A stretch of DNA of 64,000 nt, from the NCBI RefSeq assembly GCF_016482825.1, contig NZ_JAEMNV010000007.1:248001-312000 (forward strand). The letters are read 5' to 3'. The notes beneath the pieces were generated by a model. That model did no database searches. It had not been told where the DNA came from and saw nothing but the letters and a program-made list of their open reading frames with translations. Of the stretch, positions 8,492 to 17,475 are shown in pieces (positions within the stretch are counted from its first letter, which is position 1; the number at the start of each line of letters is the position of its first letter). Origin of the DNA: Antrihabitans stalagmiti. GTDB taxonomy: Bacteria > Actinomycetota > Actinomycetes > Mycobacteriales > Mycobacteriaceae. The position numbers were made by a program, and so were the translations under genes.

Positions 8492-10510
8492 ATGTCCGAT
8501 CCCACGCCCCAGCCGATCATCACCCCCGAGTTGATCAGCCTCGACACCTCGCTCGGCACGTCGAAGGATGCCGTCATCACGGCGCTCGCCCAGCGCCTCG
8601 CTGACGCCGGACGCGCAAGCGCCGCAGCCGATCTCGCCGCGGCCGCACATGCTCGCGAAGAGCAGTCCGCGACAGGGCTGCCCGGCGGAATCGCAATCCC
8701 CCACTGCCGATCCGAGTCCGTGCTGACGGCGTCGCTCGGCTTTGCGCGACTCGATCCGAAGGTCGACTTCGGCGCTCCCGACGGACCCGCCGACCTCGTC
8801 TTCCTCATCGCCGCGCCCGAAGGTGCAGGGGCCGCGCACATGAAGCTGCTCTCCAGCCTCGCGCGTGCCCTGGTGAAGCCGGCCTTCGTCGCAGGCTTGC
8901 GGGCAGCGAAAAGTCCGGCAGAGATCGTGACCCTCGTCGAGGACGTGTTGAAGCCGAAGCCGAAGAAGGTCGCGGCTCCTGCCACCACCAGTGCGCCTAC
9001 CGCTGAGCCTGTCGCGGCAGCACCGGCACGCAAACACATCGTCGCGATCACCGCGTGTCCCACCGGCATCGCGCACACCTACATGGCCGCCGATTCGCTC
9101 GTCGCCGCAGGCGAACGCGCCGACGTCACGGTCCACGTGGAAACCCAAGGCTCCAGCGGAAGTACGCCGCTGAGTCCCGACCTCATCGCCTCCGCCGCCG
9201 CTGTCATCTTCGCCACCGACGTCGGCGTCAAAGGCAAGGAACGCTTCGCAGGCAAGCCGGTCATTTCCTCCGGCGTGAAGCGGGCGATCAACGAGCCGGA
9301 CACCATGATCACCGAGGCGCTGCGCGCAAGCCTCAACCCGGCCGCGGCAAAGGTGGGTGGCACGGCTGTCGCAGCGGGAACCGCCGACGCCGCAGGGACG
9401 ATCGGCTGGGGCACTCGCCTACGCCAGATCCTGCTCACCGGTGTGAGCTACATGATTCCGTTCGTCGCTGCCGGTGGCCTGCTCATCGCACTCGGCTTCC
9501 TGCTCGGTGGCTACGAGATCACCGACAAAGCCAAGGACATCGTCCTCGACAACTCGCTGACCGCACTCCCCGAAGGCGGTCTCGCCACCTATCTCGGCGC
9601 CGTACTGTTCCAACTCGGCTCACTCGCGTTCAGCTTCCTTGTCCCCGCACTTGCCGGCTATATCGCCTTCGCGATCGCCGACAGGCCAGGTCTCGCACCA
9701 GGTTTCACGGCCGGTGCGGTCGCTGTGTTCGTCGGTGCCGGCTTCATCGGTGGCCTCGTCGGCGGTATCGTCGCCGGTTTCGCCGCGCTGTGGATCTCCA
9801 AGATCGCCGTACCGCAGTGGGCCCGCGGACTGATGCCGGTTGTGGTCATCCCGCTGTTCGCGACTCTGCTCGTCGGCGCCCTGATGTTCATCGTCCTCGG
9901 CAAGCCACTCGCCGCCATCACGAGCGGATTGACCAACTGGCTCAACGGATTGTCCGGCAGTTCGGTCATCCTGCTCGGCATCATCCTCGGCCTGATGATG
10001 TGCTTCGACCTCGGCGGTCCGGTCAACAAGGCGGCCTACGCGTTCGCCGTCGCAGGTCTCAACGTCAACGACACAGCATCGCTGCGCATCATGGCCGCGG
10101 TTATGGCAGCCGGGATGGTTCCGCCGCTCGCCATGGCACTTGCCTCGACGCTCCGACCGCGGCTGTTCAGCGAGGCCGAACGCGAAAACGGCAAGGCCGC
10201 ATGGCTTCTCGGCGCAACGTTCATCTCCGAAGGAGCCATCCCGTTCGCCGCAGCAGACCCGTTCCGAGTTATCCCGTCGATGATGGCCGGAGGCGCTGTG
10301 ACCGGTGCACTCATCATGGCAACCAGCACCACCCTGAGCGCCCCGCACGGCGGCATCTTCGTCTTCTTCGCAATCGGGAAGCTCGCCTGGTTCCTGATCT
10401 CCCTCGCGATCGGAACTGCCATCGGTGCGACGTGCGTCGTCCTCGCCAAAGAACTGATCCACCGCAAGCCGGCCGTCAATGACACCGAGTTTGCCGCAGT
10501 AGCAGCCTGA
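8492..10510 (+). CDS. fruA: Fructose-specific PTS permease EIIABC
   Basis: This membrane transporter phosphorylates fructose to fructose 1-phosphate during uptake. Domain order is IIA (phospho-His71 in GGIAIPHCRSES), IIB (phospho-Cys189 in HIVAITACPTGIAHTYMAA) and then the multi-span IIC domain from about residue 300 (GVSYMIPFVAAGGLLIALGFLLGGYE). The IIC domain also has GGPVNKAAY and EGAIPFAAADPFRVIP. The total of 672 residues is usual for a fused FruA. ATG 8492 is preferred because AAAGGA precedes it. The in-frame ATG at 8453 overlapping the fruK stop would add 13 residues. An Ala/Pro/Lys linker at about 153-180 joins IIA to IIB. Confidence 0.95.
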   Translation: MSDPTPQPIITPELISLDTSLGTSKDAVITALAQRLADAGRASAAADLAAAAHAREEQSATGLPGGIAIPHCRSESVLTASLGFARLDPKVDFGAPDGPADLVFLIAAPEGAGAAHMKLLSSLARALVKPAFVAGLRAAKSPAEIVTLVEDVLKPKPKKVAAPATTSAPTAEPVAAAPARKHIVAITACPTGIAHTYMAADSLVAAGERADVTVHVETQGSSGSTPLSPDLIASAAAVIFATDVGVKGKERFAGKPVISSGVKRAINEPDTMITEALRASLNPAAAKVGGTAVAAGTADAAGTIGWGTRLRQILLTGVSYMIPFVAAGGLLIALGFLLGGYEITDKAKDIVLDNSLTALPEGGLATYLGAVLFQLGSLAFSFLVPALAGYIAFAIADRPGLAPGFTAGAVAVFVGAGFIGGLVGGIVAGFAALWISKIAVPQWARGLMPVVVIPLFATLLVGALMFIVLGKPLAAITSGLTNWLNGLSGSSVILLGIILGLMMCFDLGGPVNKAAYAFAVAGLNVNDTASLRIMAAVMAAGMVPPLAMALASTLRPRLFSEAERENGKAAWLLGATFISEGAIPFAAADPFRVIPSMMAGGAVTGALIMATSTTLSAPHGGIFVFFAIGKLAWFLISLAIGTAIGATCVVLAKELIHRKPAVNDTEFAAVAA

Positions 10511-10548
10511 TTCACCAAACCGCCCCCACCGAAACCAAGGAGTTCGCC

Positions 10549-10827
10549 ATGCCAAGCACAACAGTCGTCGTCGGATCGTCGATCGGATTGCACGCCCGTC
10601 CCGCCGCCATCATCGCCGAAGCAGTCGAAGAGGCCGGAGTCGAAGTCACCCTCGCCCTTGTCGACGCCGATGATGACGACGACGAGCCCGTGGATGCCGG
10701 ATCGGCGTTGATGATCATGACGCTCGGCGCAACAACGGGCACCGAAGTGATCGTCAGTTGCGACGATCCGGACGTGCTGAACACCATCGCAACGCTGGTG
10801 GCGGCAGATCTGGACGCAGCTCCGTAA
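10549..10827 (+). CDS. ptsH: HPr phosphocarrier protein
   Basis: HPr carries phosphate from enzyme I to FruA. The 92-residue protein has phospho-His15 in SIGLHARPAA. Ser52 (VDAGSALMIMTLG) is in the position of the regulatory serine of Firmicutes HPr. An acidic run of Asp/Glu at residues 39-47 before that serine is unusual and makes the region very negative. An AAGGAG ribosome site is present. It is the last gene of the fru cluster, 38 bases after fruA, and is followed by a hairpin terminator. Confidence 0.93.
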   Translation: MPSTTVVVGSSIGLHARPAAIIAEAVEEAGVEVTLALVDADDDDDEPVDAGSALMIMTLGATTGTEVIVSCDDPDVLNTIATLVAADLDAAP

Positions 10828-10850
10828 ACCTCTCCGGCAGTTCACCGTCA

Positions 10851-10882
10851 CGGTGTCGCACCCACAACCGGGTGCGGCACCG
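10851..10882. terminator. Hairpin between ptsH and the convergent DUF305 gene
   Basis: Arms CGGTGTCGCACCC (10851-10863) and GGGTGCGGCACCG (10870-10882) pair with a single G-U, around a 6-base loop. It closes the fru cluster and may act in both directions. Confidence 0.75.
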
Positions 10883-10887
10883 TCGTT

Positions 10888-11562
10888 CTATGGATAGGAC
10901 AGCGGCGTTGCGCCTCTAACCGTCAACATCGCTGTCATGACGCCGATCTCGTTGCCCTGATCGGCCACGAGCAACCGAGCGAGGCGACGAATCGGTTCCG
11001 AGTCGACGAGATCGACCGCCGACCGCGCCATCGCGATACCACCCTGATGATGGCGAATCATCAACTGCAGGAACAACACTTCCGCCTCGGCTCCTCGCAG
11101 CGTCGACAGCCGCGTGATCTCGTCGACACTGGCCATACCCGGCATCGGTGTCGCGCCGCCGTGATCGTGCGGTTCGTCGTCGTCCAGCCACTGCATGGGA
11201 TGCGCAGGCACGAACGGCAATTCGAGGAGGCCCAGCCAGCCACGCATCGTCGCGATCTCCGCGGTCTGTGCGGCGGAGATCCGGTCGGCGAGCACGCGGA
11301 CCTGCGGATCGCAGTCCCTCGTCAACGTGTTCGCAAGCTGTATCGCCTGCTCGTGATGCACCGACATGTCTTGGGCGTAGCCGATGTCTGTCGCGGACAG
11401 TCGCACAGTGTTTTCGTCCGCGGTTCGCGAGGTAGCCAACCGATCCCCCAGCGCGACGCCGAATGCAAGGACCACCAGCAGAGCCAAAACAATGCCGACG
11501 GGACGCACCAACCGGTTACGAGCCAACTGTCGAATCCTGGTCCGCCGGAACCTCGTACACAC
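10888..11562 (-). CDS. DUF305 membrane-anchored protein
   Basis: The N-terminal signal anchor (RPVGIVLALLVVLAFGVALG) is followed by a ferritin-like DUF305 domain. That domain has two HH-containing helices, DMSVHHEQAIQLAN and LQLMIRHHQGGIAMARSA. Members sit outside the membrane, and the histidines suggest metal binding; their role is unsettled. A His/Met/Asp-rich stretch (DDDEPHDHGGATPMPGM) separates the helix pairs. The longest start is a GTG at 11562 that overlaps the upstream gene by 47 bases. A GTG at 11508 just after that gene's stop gives 206 residues and may be the real one. It is transcribed in the same direction as the beta-propeller gene. Confidence 0.85.
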   Translation of the reverse strand: MCTRFRRTRIRQLARNRLVRPVGIVLALLVVLAFGVALGDRLATSRTADENTVRLSATDIGYAQDMSVHHEQAIQLANTLTRDCDPQVRVLADRISAAQTAEIATMRGWLGLLELPFVPAHPMQWLDDDEPHDHGGATPMPGMASVDEITRLSTLRGAEAEVLFLQLMIRHHQGGIAMARSAVDLVDSEPIRRLARLLVADQGNEIGVMTAMLTVRGATPLSYP

Positions 11563-13060
11563 CGTTGTCGAGTTGCAGCGCCATAAATCCGTTGTCGCTG
11601 CACGAGGTCCAGATCTGATCGCCGTGAAACTCCGGCGGTGACAGGCACCAATCCGAGGTCAGATCACCGAACGCGACCTGACCCGTCCGCGGTCCGATGG
11701 CGACGTTCGGATCGACTTTGCCTTCGAGTATCGAGCGGGCCAGCGGTAGAAAGTCGAATACCGGCACACCGACGATCGACGCAACGGCGTGGACCGAGTT
11801 GGTCAGGGTGAGGTTCTTGCTCTTCTGCGCGGGCGGGTTGTAATACGCGATCTCCCTGATGTTGTCGAGATCTCGCACGTCGAACACCCTGATGCCCGAC
11901 GAAATCCACGAGCAGGCAAGGGTGGTCGGATCGTTCGGCCGATCGACGGCGCAGTAGTGCGACTCGTAGGCGAAAAGGGAGCCACCCGACGACGACCGTA
12001 CGTTTGCATCGATGTTGTCGGGCAGGTTGATTTCGAGTTTGATCTTCGCCACGACCGTGGCGTTGGCTTCGTCGGTGATGTCGAAGACTTTGACCCCACC
12101 GGAACCGGCCTCGTCAGCGGTGAAGAAATAGGGTTTGCCGTCGTAGGTCACCGGGATACTGTGCTGATTGAAGTGCCCGTCGGTCCACAGGTAGGTGGCG
12201 ATCTGCGGCACGACCGGGTACGGATCACGCCGCTGGACCGCACTGATGTCCAGGATCGTGAGACCGCCCAGATTCGACAGGTACATGCGGTTGCCGTCGG
12301 GGCTGATACCGAAGCCATGGCCCGTGAAGCCGTGCAGCCCTTGCCAGATCACGCGTGGGTTCGCCGGGTCGACGAGGTCGATCGCGCTGACGAAACCGGG
12401 GAAGACGCCGTCCGCCCAATAGGTATTTCCGTCGGGCGAGAAGCCGCCCTCGTGCGAGAGGAAAGGCAGCGGCATCCTCGGATCGGTGCCAGGCCCTGGG
12501 TTGAGCAGCTTGGGATGCGCGCAGTCGGAGATGTCGTAGACGGAGAAGAAGCCCGCGCCCGTTGCGGCTGGAACCGCCGTAGCCGCAAGCAGTTTGCGAG
12601 CTTTGTTGACCTTGAGGCTTTCCCACGTTCCCCCGACCATCGCCGGTTCGTTCAGCGACGCCGTAACGACGGGGTTGCGCGGATCCGACACGTCGAGCAC
12701 CTGCACACCCGGAGCGGGTCCGAGCAGGTTGCCCGGGAAGAACGTGCTCGTGTACGAGCAATGGTCGTAGGTCACCGAGAGAATGCCACCGCCGCGATCC
12801 TGCAGACCGCCGATCAGGGACATGTTGCAGCGATACCCCGCGGTGCTGCGTCCGCTGTTGCGGTCCTCGGCAGGAACGTCGCCCTGCAAACCCGTTTCGG
12901 GAAGTGACCCCGGTCCGCAGTCGGCACGAGGGACAGCGACCGAGCCGACATCGAAGGATGTGAACGTCGCCGCCGACGCCGTCGCAGGTAGGCCGGTTAT
13001 GGACACGATCAGCGATGCCGCGACAGCGACGGCTCCGACCAGCAATCGACCGTTCGACAC
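11516..13060 (-). CDS. Secreted LVIVD-repeat (beta-propeller) protein
   Basis: About 514 residues. It has a signal peptide (LLVGAVAVAASLIVSITGLPATASA) and then repeated blade motifs of the LVIVD type: VQVLDVSDPRNPVV, FFSVYDISDCAHPKLL, VSAIDLVDPANPRVIW, LTILDISAVQRRDPYP, VKVFDITDEANATVV, IRVFDVRDLDNIREIAYY. Paired cysteines in the mature part fit an exported protein. No catalytic residues are recognisable, and binding or scaffolding is a guess. The GTG at 13060 is chosen because GGGAGGG lies 5 bases upstream; a longer frame starts at 13081. An inverted repeat lies 25 bases upstream. Confidence 0.85.
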   Translation of the reverse strand: MSNGRLLVGAVAVAASLIVSITGLPATASAATFTSFDVGSVAVPRADCGPGSLPETGLQGDVPAEDRNSGRSTAGYRCNMSLIGGLQDRGGGILSVTYDHCSYTSTFFPGNLLGPAPGVQVLDVSDPRNPVVTASLNEPAMVGGTWESLKVNKARKLLAATAVPAATGAGFFSVYDISDCAHPKLLNPGPGTDPRMPLPFLSHEGGFSPDGNTYWADGVFPGFVSAIDLVDPANPRVIWQGLHGFTGHGFGISPDGNRMYLSNLGGLTILDISAVQRRDPYPVVPQIATYLWTDGHFNQHSIPVTYDGKPYFFTADEAGSGGVKVFDITDEANATVVAKIKLEINLPDNIDANVRSSSGGSLFAYESHYCAVDRPNDPTTLACSWISSGIRVFDVRDLDNIREIAYYNPPAQKSKNLTLTNSVHAVASIVGVPVFDFLPLARSILEGKVDPNVAIGPRTGQVAFGDLTSDWCLSPPEFHGDQIWTSCSDNGFMALQLDNGVYEVPADQDSTVGS

Positions 13061-13085
13061 TAAGCCCTCCCGACGTCCCACCGTC

Positions 13086-13101
13086 CCAAGCGAGCGCTTG
13101 G
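13086..13101. promoter_or_regulatory. Inverted repeat upstream of the LVIVD-repeat gene, possible repressor operator
   Basis: CCAAGCG-AG-CGCTTGG is an exact 7-base inverted repeat with a 2-base spacer, 25 bases before the GTG start. It has the form of a TetR-family operator. No matching regulator is adjacent. Confidence 0.4.
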
Positions 13102-13125
13102 TTGGAGATCAACATAACAGGAGAG

Positions 13126-14127
13126 TTATCTGAGTCGCACCCACACGATCGCGATTCCCACCACCGCGGCGACGCCGAGAGCTACGACCGCCCACCACTT
13201 CGGTCCCCATCCCGTTGCAGCCTCGCCGGAAGTCGTCGATTCGGTCGCATCCGCAGGACGGACCAGATCGCTCGCCCCGCGCAGGATCTGCAGTGGCGGC
13301 AGCGGGCCGGCAGAAGCTTCGGATGCGATGACGAGATCGCCTGCGGGAGTGAACGCAACGGCTTCGCCCTGCGGTTGGCGCGGAACTGCAATTTGCGTGC
13401 CCGGCCCGCTGGTCAACGCCTTCGCGATATCGCCGTCCGCGGCCCAGTACAGGTACACCTCGCCGTAGGTGCGCAGTGCGGCGACCTTTCCGTCCGCGCT
13501 GACGGCGCCACCGGTGACCGGACCCGACCACGGCAGCGGACCAACCTCGACCAGCGCAGACGGCCCCGGGCTCGGTAGGTCGTTCACAGCGACGTCACCC
13601 GCAGGCACGTACACGGCGCCGATCCCGATGAGCTCCTTCGACACGATCACCGGACGTCCACTCGCTTCGATGAGCAGCGCCTCGGCGTCGTGCTTGCCGT
13701 CTGGATAGGTCAGCCGATGCAACTCCCCCGCACCGTCGACGGGACTCATCCGGGTGAGCGCGACCGTATCGCGCACCTGCCGATTGTCGCCGGTGTCGGA
13801 CAACCACAGGGCGCCGCCCGCGAACTGCAGATCCTCGATGTCGTACGGGTCGACCGGCACGGTCAGCCAGCGCGTCACGCTGCAGTCGGAGTCGAGAACG
13901 GCCAACTTGTCGTCGGTGCCGCTGTCACCGATCGCGTACATGACGTCGCCATCGAAGGCGAGGCCGGACAGCTCTTCCAACCCACGATCGGTCGGCGTGC
14001 ACAGTGCCTCGAAGGATGCCTCGAACGTCGCGGGGGCGGCCGCAGCGGGTCCAGCCGACACGAGGGCAGCGGCAAGCACGGCGAGAACAGCGAGCAGGCG
14101 TCGAGGACCGACAGCGATCGAATCCAC
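13126..14127 (-). CDS. Exported beta-propeller-like protein with C-terminal membrane anchor
   Basis: 333 residues. A signal peptide (LLAVLAVLAAALVSAGPAAAAP) leads to an extracellular domain with repeated blade-like segments (LSGLAFDGDVMYAIGDSGTDD, IEDLQFAGGALWLSDTGDNR, AEALLIEASGRPVIVSKE, GEAVAFTPAGDLVIASEA). It ends in a Ser/Thr/Glu-rich linker and one C-terminal transmembrane helix (WWAVVALGVAAVVGIAIVWVRLR). The topology is that of a wall-facing sensor or binding protein. It lies 8 bases downstream of hflX on the same strand and is probably co-transcribed. No specific function is recognised. Confidence 0.8.
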   Translation of the reverse strand: MDSIAVGPRRLLAVLAVLAAALVSAGPAAAAPATFEASFEALCTPTDRGLEELSGLAFDGDVMYAIGDSGTDDKLAVLDSDCSVTRWLTVPVDPYDIEDLQFAGGALWLSDTGDNRQVRDTVALTRMSPVDGAGELHRLTYPDGKHDAEALLIEASGRPVIVSKELIGIGAVYVPAGDVAVNDLPSPGPSALVEVGPLPWSGPVTGGAVSADGKVAALRTYGEVYLYWAADGDIAKALTSGPGTQIAVPRQPQGEAVAFTPAGDLVIASEASAGPLPPLQILRGASDLVRPADATESTTSGEAATGWGPKWWAVVALGVAAVVGIAIVWVRLR

Positions 14128-14135
14128 AGGGCGGA

Positions 14136-15689
14136 CTATCCGCTGTGCGCGTAGGCGTGCAACACCGAAGCCAGCGACTGCGGCACCCGTGCGTGCACGC
14201 GAGTGCCGTCCTCGTCGTGCGTCGAATCGAGAATCCGGCCGTCGGCGTGAATCCGGGCTACGAGGTCACCGCGGTTGTAGGGCAGCAGGACACTCACCTC
14301 GACATCGAGGCGCCCGAGGATCTCGCCGAGCCGCGCACGCAACGAATCGATTCCGTCGCCGGTGTGCGCCGAGACGAACTCCGCGCCCGTGAGAACCCCA
14401 CGCAACTGTGTCAGCGTCACCGGATCCGCAGCGTCGATCTTGTTGACTACCAACAGTTCCTGCGGCGCAGGCGAGTCGGTCTCGCGCAGCACCGAGGTCA
14501 CGACCTCACGCACGGCCTTGATCTGCTCGTCCGGCAGCGGGTCGGAACCGTCGACGACATGCAGCAGCAGGTCGGCATCGGTGACCTCCTCCAGCGTCGA
14601 ACGGAACGCCTCGACCAACTGGGTCGGCAGGTGGCGCACGAAGCCGACCGTATCGGTCAGGACGTACTCGCGACCGTCGGGGAGATCGGCACGTCGTGTC
14701 GTCGGATCGAGCGTGGCGAACAGCGCATCCTGAACGAGCACACCGGCATCGGTGAGCGCATTGAGCAGGCTCGACTTGCCCGCGTTGGTGTAGCCGATGA
14801 TGGCAACCGACGGCACACCGTTGCCGAGGCGGCGGGAGCGCTTGGTGTCGCGCGCCTTCTTCATGTCCTTGATCTCGCGACGCAGCTTGGCGGTGCGCTC
14901 ACGAATGCGACGCCGATCGGTTTCGATCTTCGTCTCACCGGGACCACGCAGACCGACGCCACCGTTGCTGCCCGCTCGACCACCGGCCTGCCGGGACATC
15001 GACTCACCCCAACCACGCAGGCGAGGGAGCATGTACTCCATTTGGGCGAGCGCGACCTGCGCCTTACCTTCGCGCGACGTCGCATGCTGGGCGAAAATAT
15101 CGAGGATCAGCGCGGTCCGGTCGATGACCTTGACCTTGACCACCTTCTCCAGGGCCGTCAGCTGCGCAGGCGTCAATTCGCCGTCGCAGATCACGGTGTC
15201 GGCACCCGTCGCGAGCACGATGTCGCGCAACTCGATCGCCTTGCCCGACCCGATGTAGGTCGCAGCGTCGGGTTTGTCGCGGCGCTGCACCATCGCTTCG
15301 AGGACTTCCGAACCCGCCGTCTCGGCGAGAGCTGCCAACTCGGCCATGCTGCCTTCGGCTTGCGCGGCGCTGCCTTCGGTCCAGACGCCGACCAGGACGA
15401 CCCGCTCCAGCCGCAACTGGCGGTATTCGACCTCGGTGACATCGGTGAGTTCGGTCGACAACCCGGCGACGCGACGCAGCGCGCTGCGGTCGGCAAGCTG
15501 CATTTCGCCGACCGACGGAGCCGTCCAACGGCGCAGACCCTGCGCGGGCGGGGTGTCGAACGTGGGGAATTCGGTCGTGTCGTCGCCGTCGTAGGTGTCG
15601 CCGCCGAACGTGGCGTCCGTACTGGCCGCGTCGCCGTCGATCGCAACTGCTTCTGCTGTGTCTACTTCTGAGTGCTCTGATTTCGTCAT
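14136..15689 (-). CDS. hflX: GTPase HflX
   Basis: HflX is a ribosome-associated GTPase that splits stalled or hibernating 70S ribosomes. The 517-residue protein has the N-terminal HflX domain (GSGKAIELRDIVLATGAD, IFAQHATSREGKAQVALAQ) and the conserved GLRGPGETKIETDRR loop. The G domain carries G1 GYTNAGKSS (299-306), G3 DTVGFVRHLP and G4 NKID. The roughly 55-residue acidic N-terminal extension is long but typical for actinobacteria. The ATG start lies 51 bases after the dapF stop. Confidence 0.95.
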   Translation of the reverse strand: MTKSEHSEVDTAEAVAIDGDAASTDATFGGDTYDGDDTTEFPTFDTPPAQGLRRWTAPSVGEMQLADRSALRRVAGLSTELTDVTEVEYRQLRLERVVLVGVWTEGSAAQAEGSMAELAALAETAGSEVLEAMVQRRDKPDAATYIGSGKAIELRDIVLATGADTVICDGELTPAQLTALEKVVKVKVIDRTALILDIFAQHATSREGKAQVALAQMEYMLPRLRGWGESMSRQAGGRAGSNGGVGLRGPGETKIETDRRRIRERTAKLRREIKDMKKARDTKRSRRLGNGVPSVAIIGYTNAGKSSLLNALTDAGVLVQDALFATLDPTTRRADLPDGREYVLTDTVGFVRHLPTQLVEAFRSTLEEVTDADLLLHVVDGSDPLPDEQIKAVREVVTSVLRETDSPAPQELLVVNKIDAADPVTLTQLRGVLTGAEFVSAHTGDGIDSLRARLGEILGRLDVEVSVLLPYNRGDLVARIHADGRILDSTHDEDGTRVHARVPQSLASVLHAYAHSG

Positions 15690-15740
15690 ACAGGGTCCAT
15701 GATCCCACGCTGGACCGACAGACGCATTCGGATATCGCGG

Positions 15741-16610
15741 CTAGCGCAAACCCGCCCACCAGTCGTCGTCGATCGTTCCCGACGCAACCAGTACGGACGG
15801 CCCTCGTAAATCGGCTTCACCTGCAGCGATACGGACGACGACCTCGCCGCCGAGCACGCGGACCGTAACTTCACCTTCGTCGGCGCCGTCGAACTTCAGC
15901 GCCGCCGCGGCCGCGGCCACCGTCCCCGTACCGCACGAGCGGGTCTCACCGACACCGCGCTCGTGCACCCTCATGTGCACGGCACCGGCATCGAGGCGCG
16001 TCACGACCTCGACGTTCACGCCGTGCGGAAAGAAGCCTGGGTCGTAGCCAGGCGCTGCCGTGAGATTCAGCGCCGCGAGCGCATCGGCAGTCAGCTGCCC
16101 GTCGACACACGCGAGGTGTGGATTGCCGACGTCGATTCCGATGCCCTCGAACGCTCTACCGTCGATCGTCGCGACCGACGATCCCAACTCACGAACCTTG
16201 CCCATCGAGACCGTCACGTCGCCGAGAAATCCGTTGGCGCTGTTCACCACAACCGGGCGCGCGCCGGCTCGACTACCGACGACGAACTCCCGCCGGTCGT
16301 CGAGCCCGCTGGCATTGAGGTAGTGCGCGAACACCCGAACACCGTTGCCGCACATCTCCGCGATCGAGCCGTCCGCGTTGCGGTAGTCCATGAACCAGTC
16401 GTCGGCTGCCACACCGTCGGGCAGGGTGTCGAGCACGCCGGTCGAGATCAGCGCGCCTGCCTTCGCGACGCGCAGCACACCGTCGGCACCGAGCCCGCGG
16501 CTACGCGCACACAGAGTGGCGACCCGCTCGGCGCGCAGATCGATCGCGGCATCCGGGTCGGGTAGGACGACAAAATCGTTCTCCGTGCCGTGGCCTTTCG
16601 AGAACTGCAT
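15741..16610 (-). CDS. dapF: Diaminopimelate epimerase
   Basis: DapF converts LL- to meso-diaminopimelate for peptidoglycan and lysine. The two catalytic cysteines are visible: Cys87 in AEMCGNGVR and Cys226 in [14 protein letters not shown]. The ATG at 16610 ([13 protein letters not shown]) matches the conserved start of the family, giving 289 residues; a longer frame to 16718 has no support. It works with dapA and dapB found later in this window. It is preceded by an rRNA methyltransferase gene 10 bases upstream. Confidence 0.96.
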   Translation of the reverse strand: MQFSKGHGTENDFVVLPDPDAAIDLRAERVATLCARSRGLGADGVLRVAKAGALISTGVLDTLPDGVAADDWFMDYRNADGSIAEMCGNGVRVFAHYLNASGLDDRREFVVGSRAGARPVVVNSANGFLGDVTVSMGKVRELGSSVATIDGRAFEGIGIDVGNPHLACVDGQLTADALAALNLTAAPGYDPGFFPHGVNVEVVTRLDAGAVHMRVHERGVGETRSCGTGTVAAAAAALKFDGADEGEVTVRVLGGEVVVRIAAGEADLRGPSVLVASGTIDDDWWAGLR

Positions 16611-16620
16611 GGTGCTGAGT

Positions 16621-17475
16621 CTATTCCAGGCGCCACAGGGGCTCACGGCGCTGCCGCGCGATCTCGTACAGGCTGACCGCTCCCGCCGACGGCGCACCGA
16701 GCGAACTTGCTGCACCACCGATCGGGATGTTGACGACCACGTCGCAGCCTTCGCGCCAGGCTGCGCTCATCCCACGCGACTCGTTGCCGATCACCAGGAT
16801 CGTGCCGCCGGTGAAGTCGTGGTCGTACACCGCACTCGACCCGTCCTCGTCGGTACCGACGATGCTCATCGGAACCCCGCTCGCCTGCATCCGATCGCGA
16901 AACGCGATGACGTCACGCGCGTCGGACACCCGCAGGACAGGTATCGCGAACAGCGATCCCGTCGATGCCCGCACACATTGCGGGTCGAACTGATCGGCGG
17001 CGTGCCCGCACACGACGACCGCCTCGGCTCCGAAGGCGTTCGCCGATCGAATCAGAGTGCCGAGGTTTCCCGGCGAGGTCGGTCGGTCGAACACGACGAC
17101 GACCGGCGCGTGTCCGGTCGGTGTCCAGGTCGCGAGGTCCGTGCTGCGCGTTTTCGCTACGGCGATCAGTTCGGGCGCGGTGGAGGTCTTCTCGCCGAGC
17201 TCGGCGATCAGGTCGGGTACGAGACCGATCGTCGGGATCGTCGTCGTATCGAGCACTCCCCGAGCCCAATCCGACAGATGCGGCCCACCGACCCGGTACA
17301 GCAGCGACTCGAGCGGCCAGTCGTTGTCGAATGCGATCGTGATCGGTCGCACGCCTTGTACGAGGAACCGGCCTGCCTTGGTTCGCTTGCTGCGGTTGTG
17401 CAGGTAGGACTGCCACTGCTGAAACCCGGCATTGCGAGCACTGACACGGCGGCTTCGCGCCCCTTCGACTATCAC
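16621..17475 (-). CDS. TrmH/SpoU-family RNA 2'-O-methyltransferase
   Basis: A SPOUT methyltransferase of 284 residues. It has an N-terminal substrate-binding domain ([13 protein letters not shown]) and a C-terminal knot with [22 protein letters not shown] (motif 1), [12 protein letters not shown] (motif 2) and [26 protein letters not shown] (motif 3). In motif 3 the usual SLNVxxA is SLGAPSA, so the conserved Asn is Gly. The GTG at 17475 has TAGGAG upstream and overlaps the miaA stop as GTGA. The target is probably rRNA or tRNA; which nucleotide is unknown. Confidence 0.85.
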   Translation of the reverse strand: MIVEGARSRRVSARNAGFQQWQSYLHNRSKRTKAGRFLVQGVRPITIAFDNDWPLESLLYRVGGPHLSDWARGVLDTTTIPTIGLVPDLIAELGEKTSTAPELIAVAKTRSTDLATWTPTGHAPVVVVFDRPTSPGNLGTLIRSANAFGAEAVVVCGHAADQFDPQCVRASTGSLFAIPVLRVSDARDVIAFRDRMQASGVPMSIVGTDEDGSSAVYDHDFTGGTILVIGNESRGMSAAWREGCDVVVNIPIGGAASSLGAPSAGAVSLYEIARQRREPLWRLE

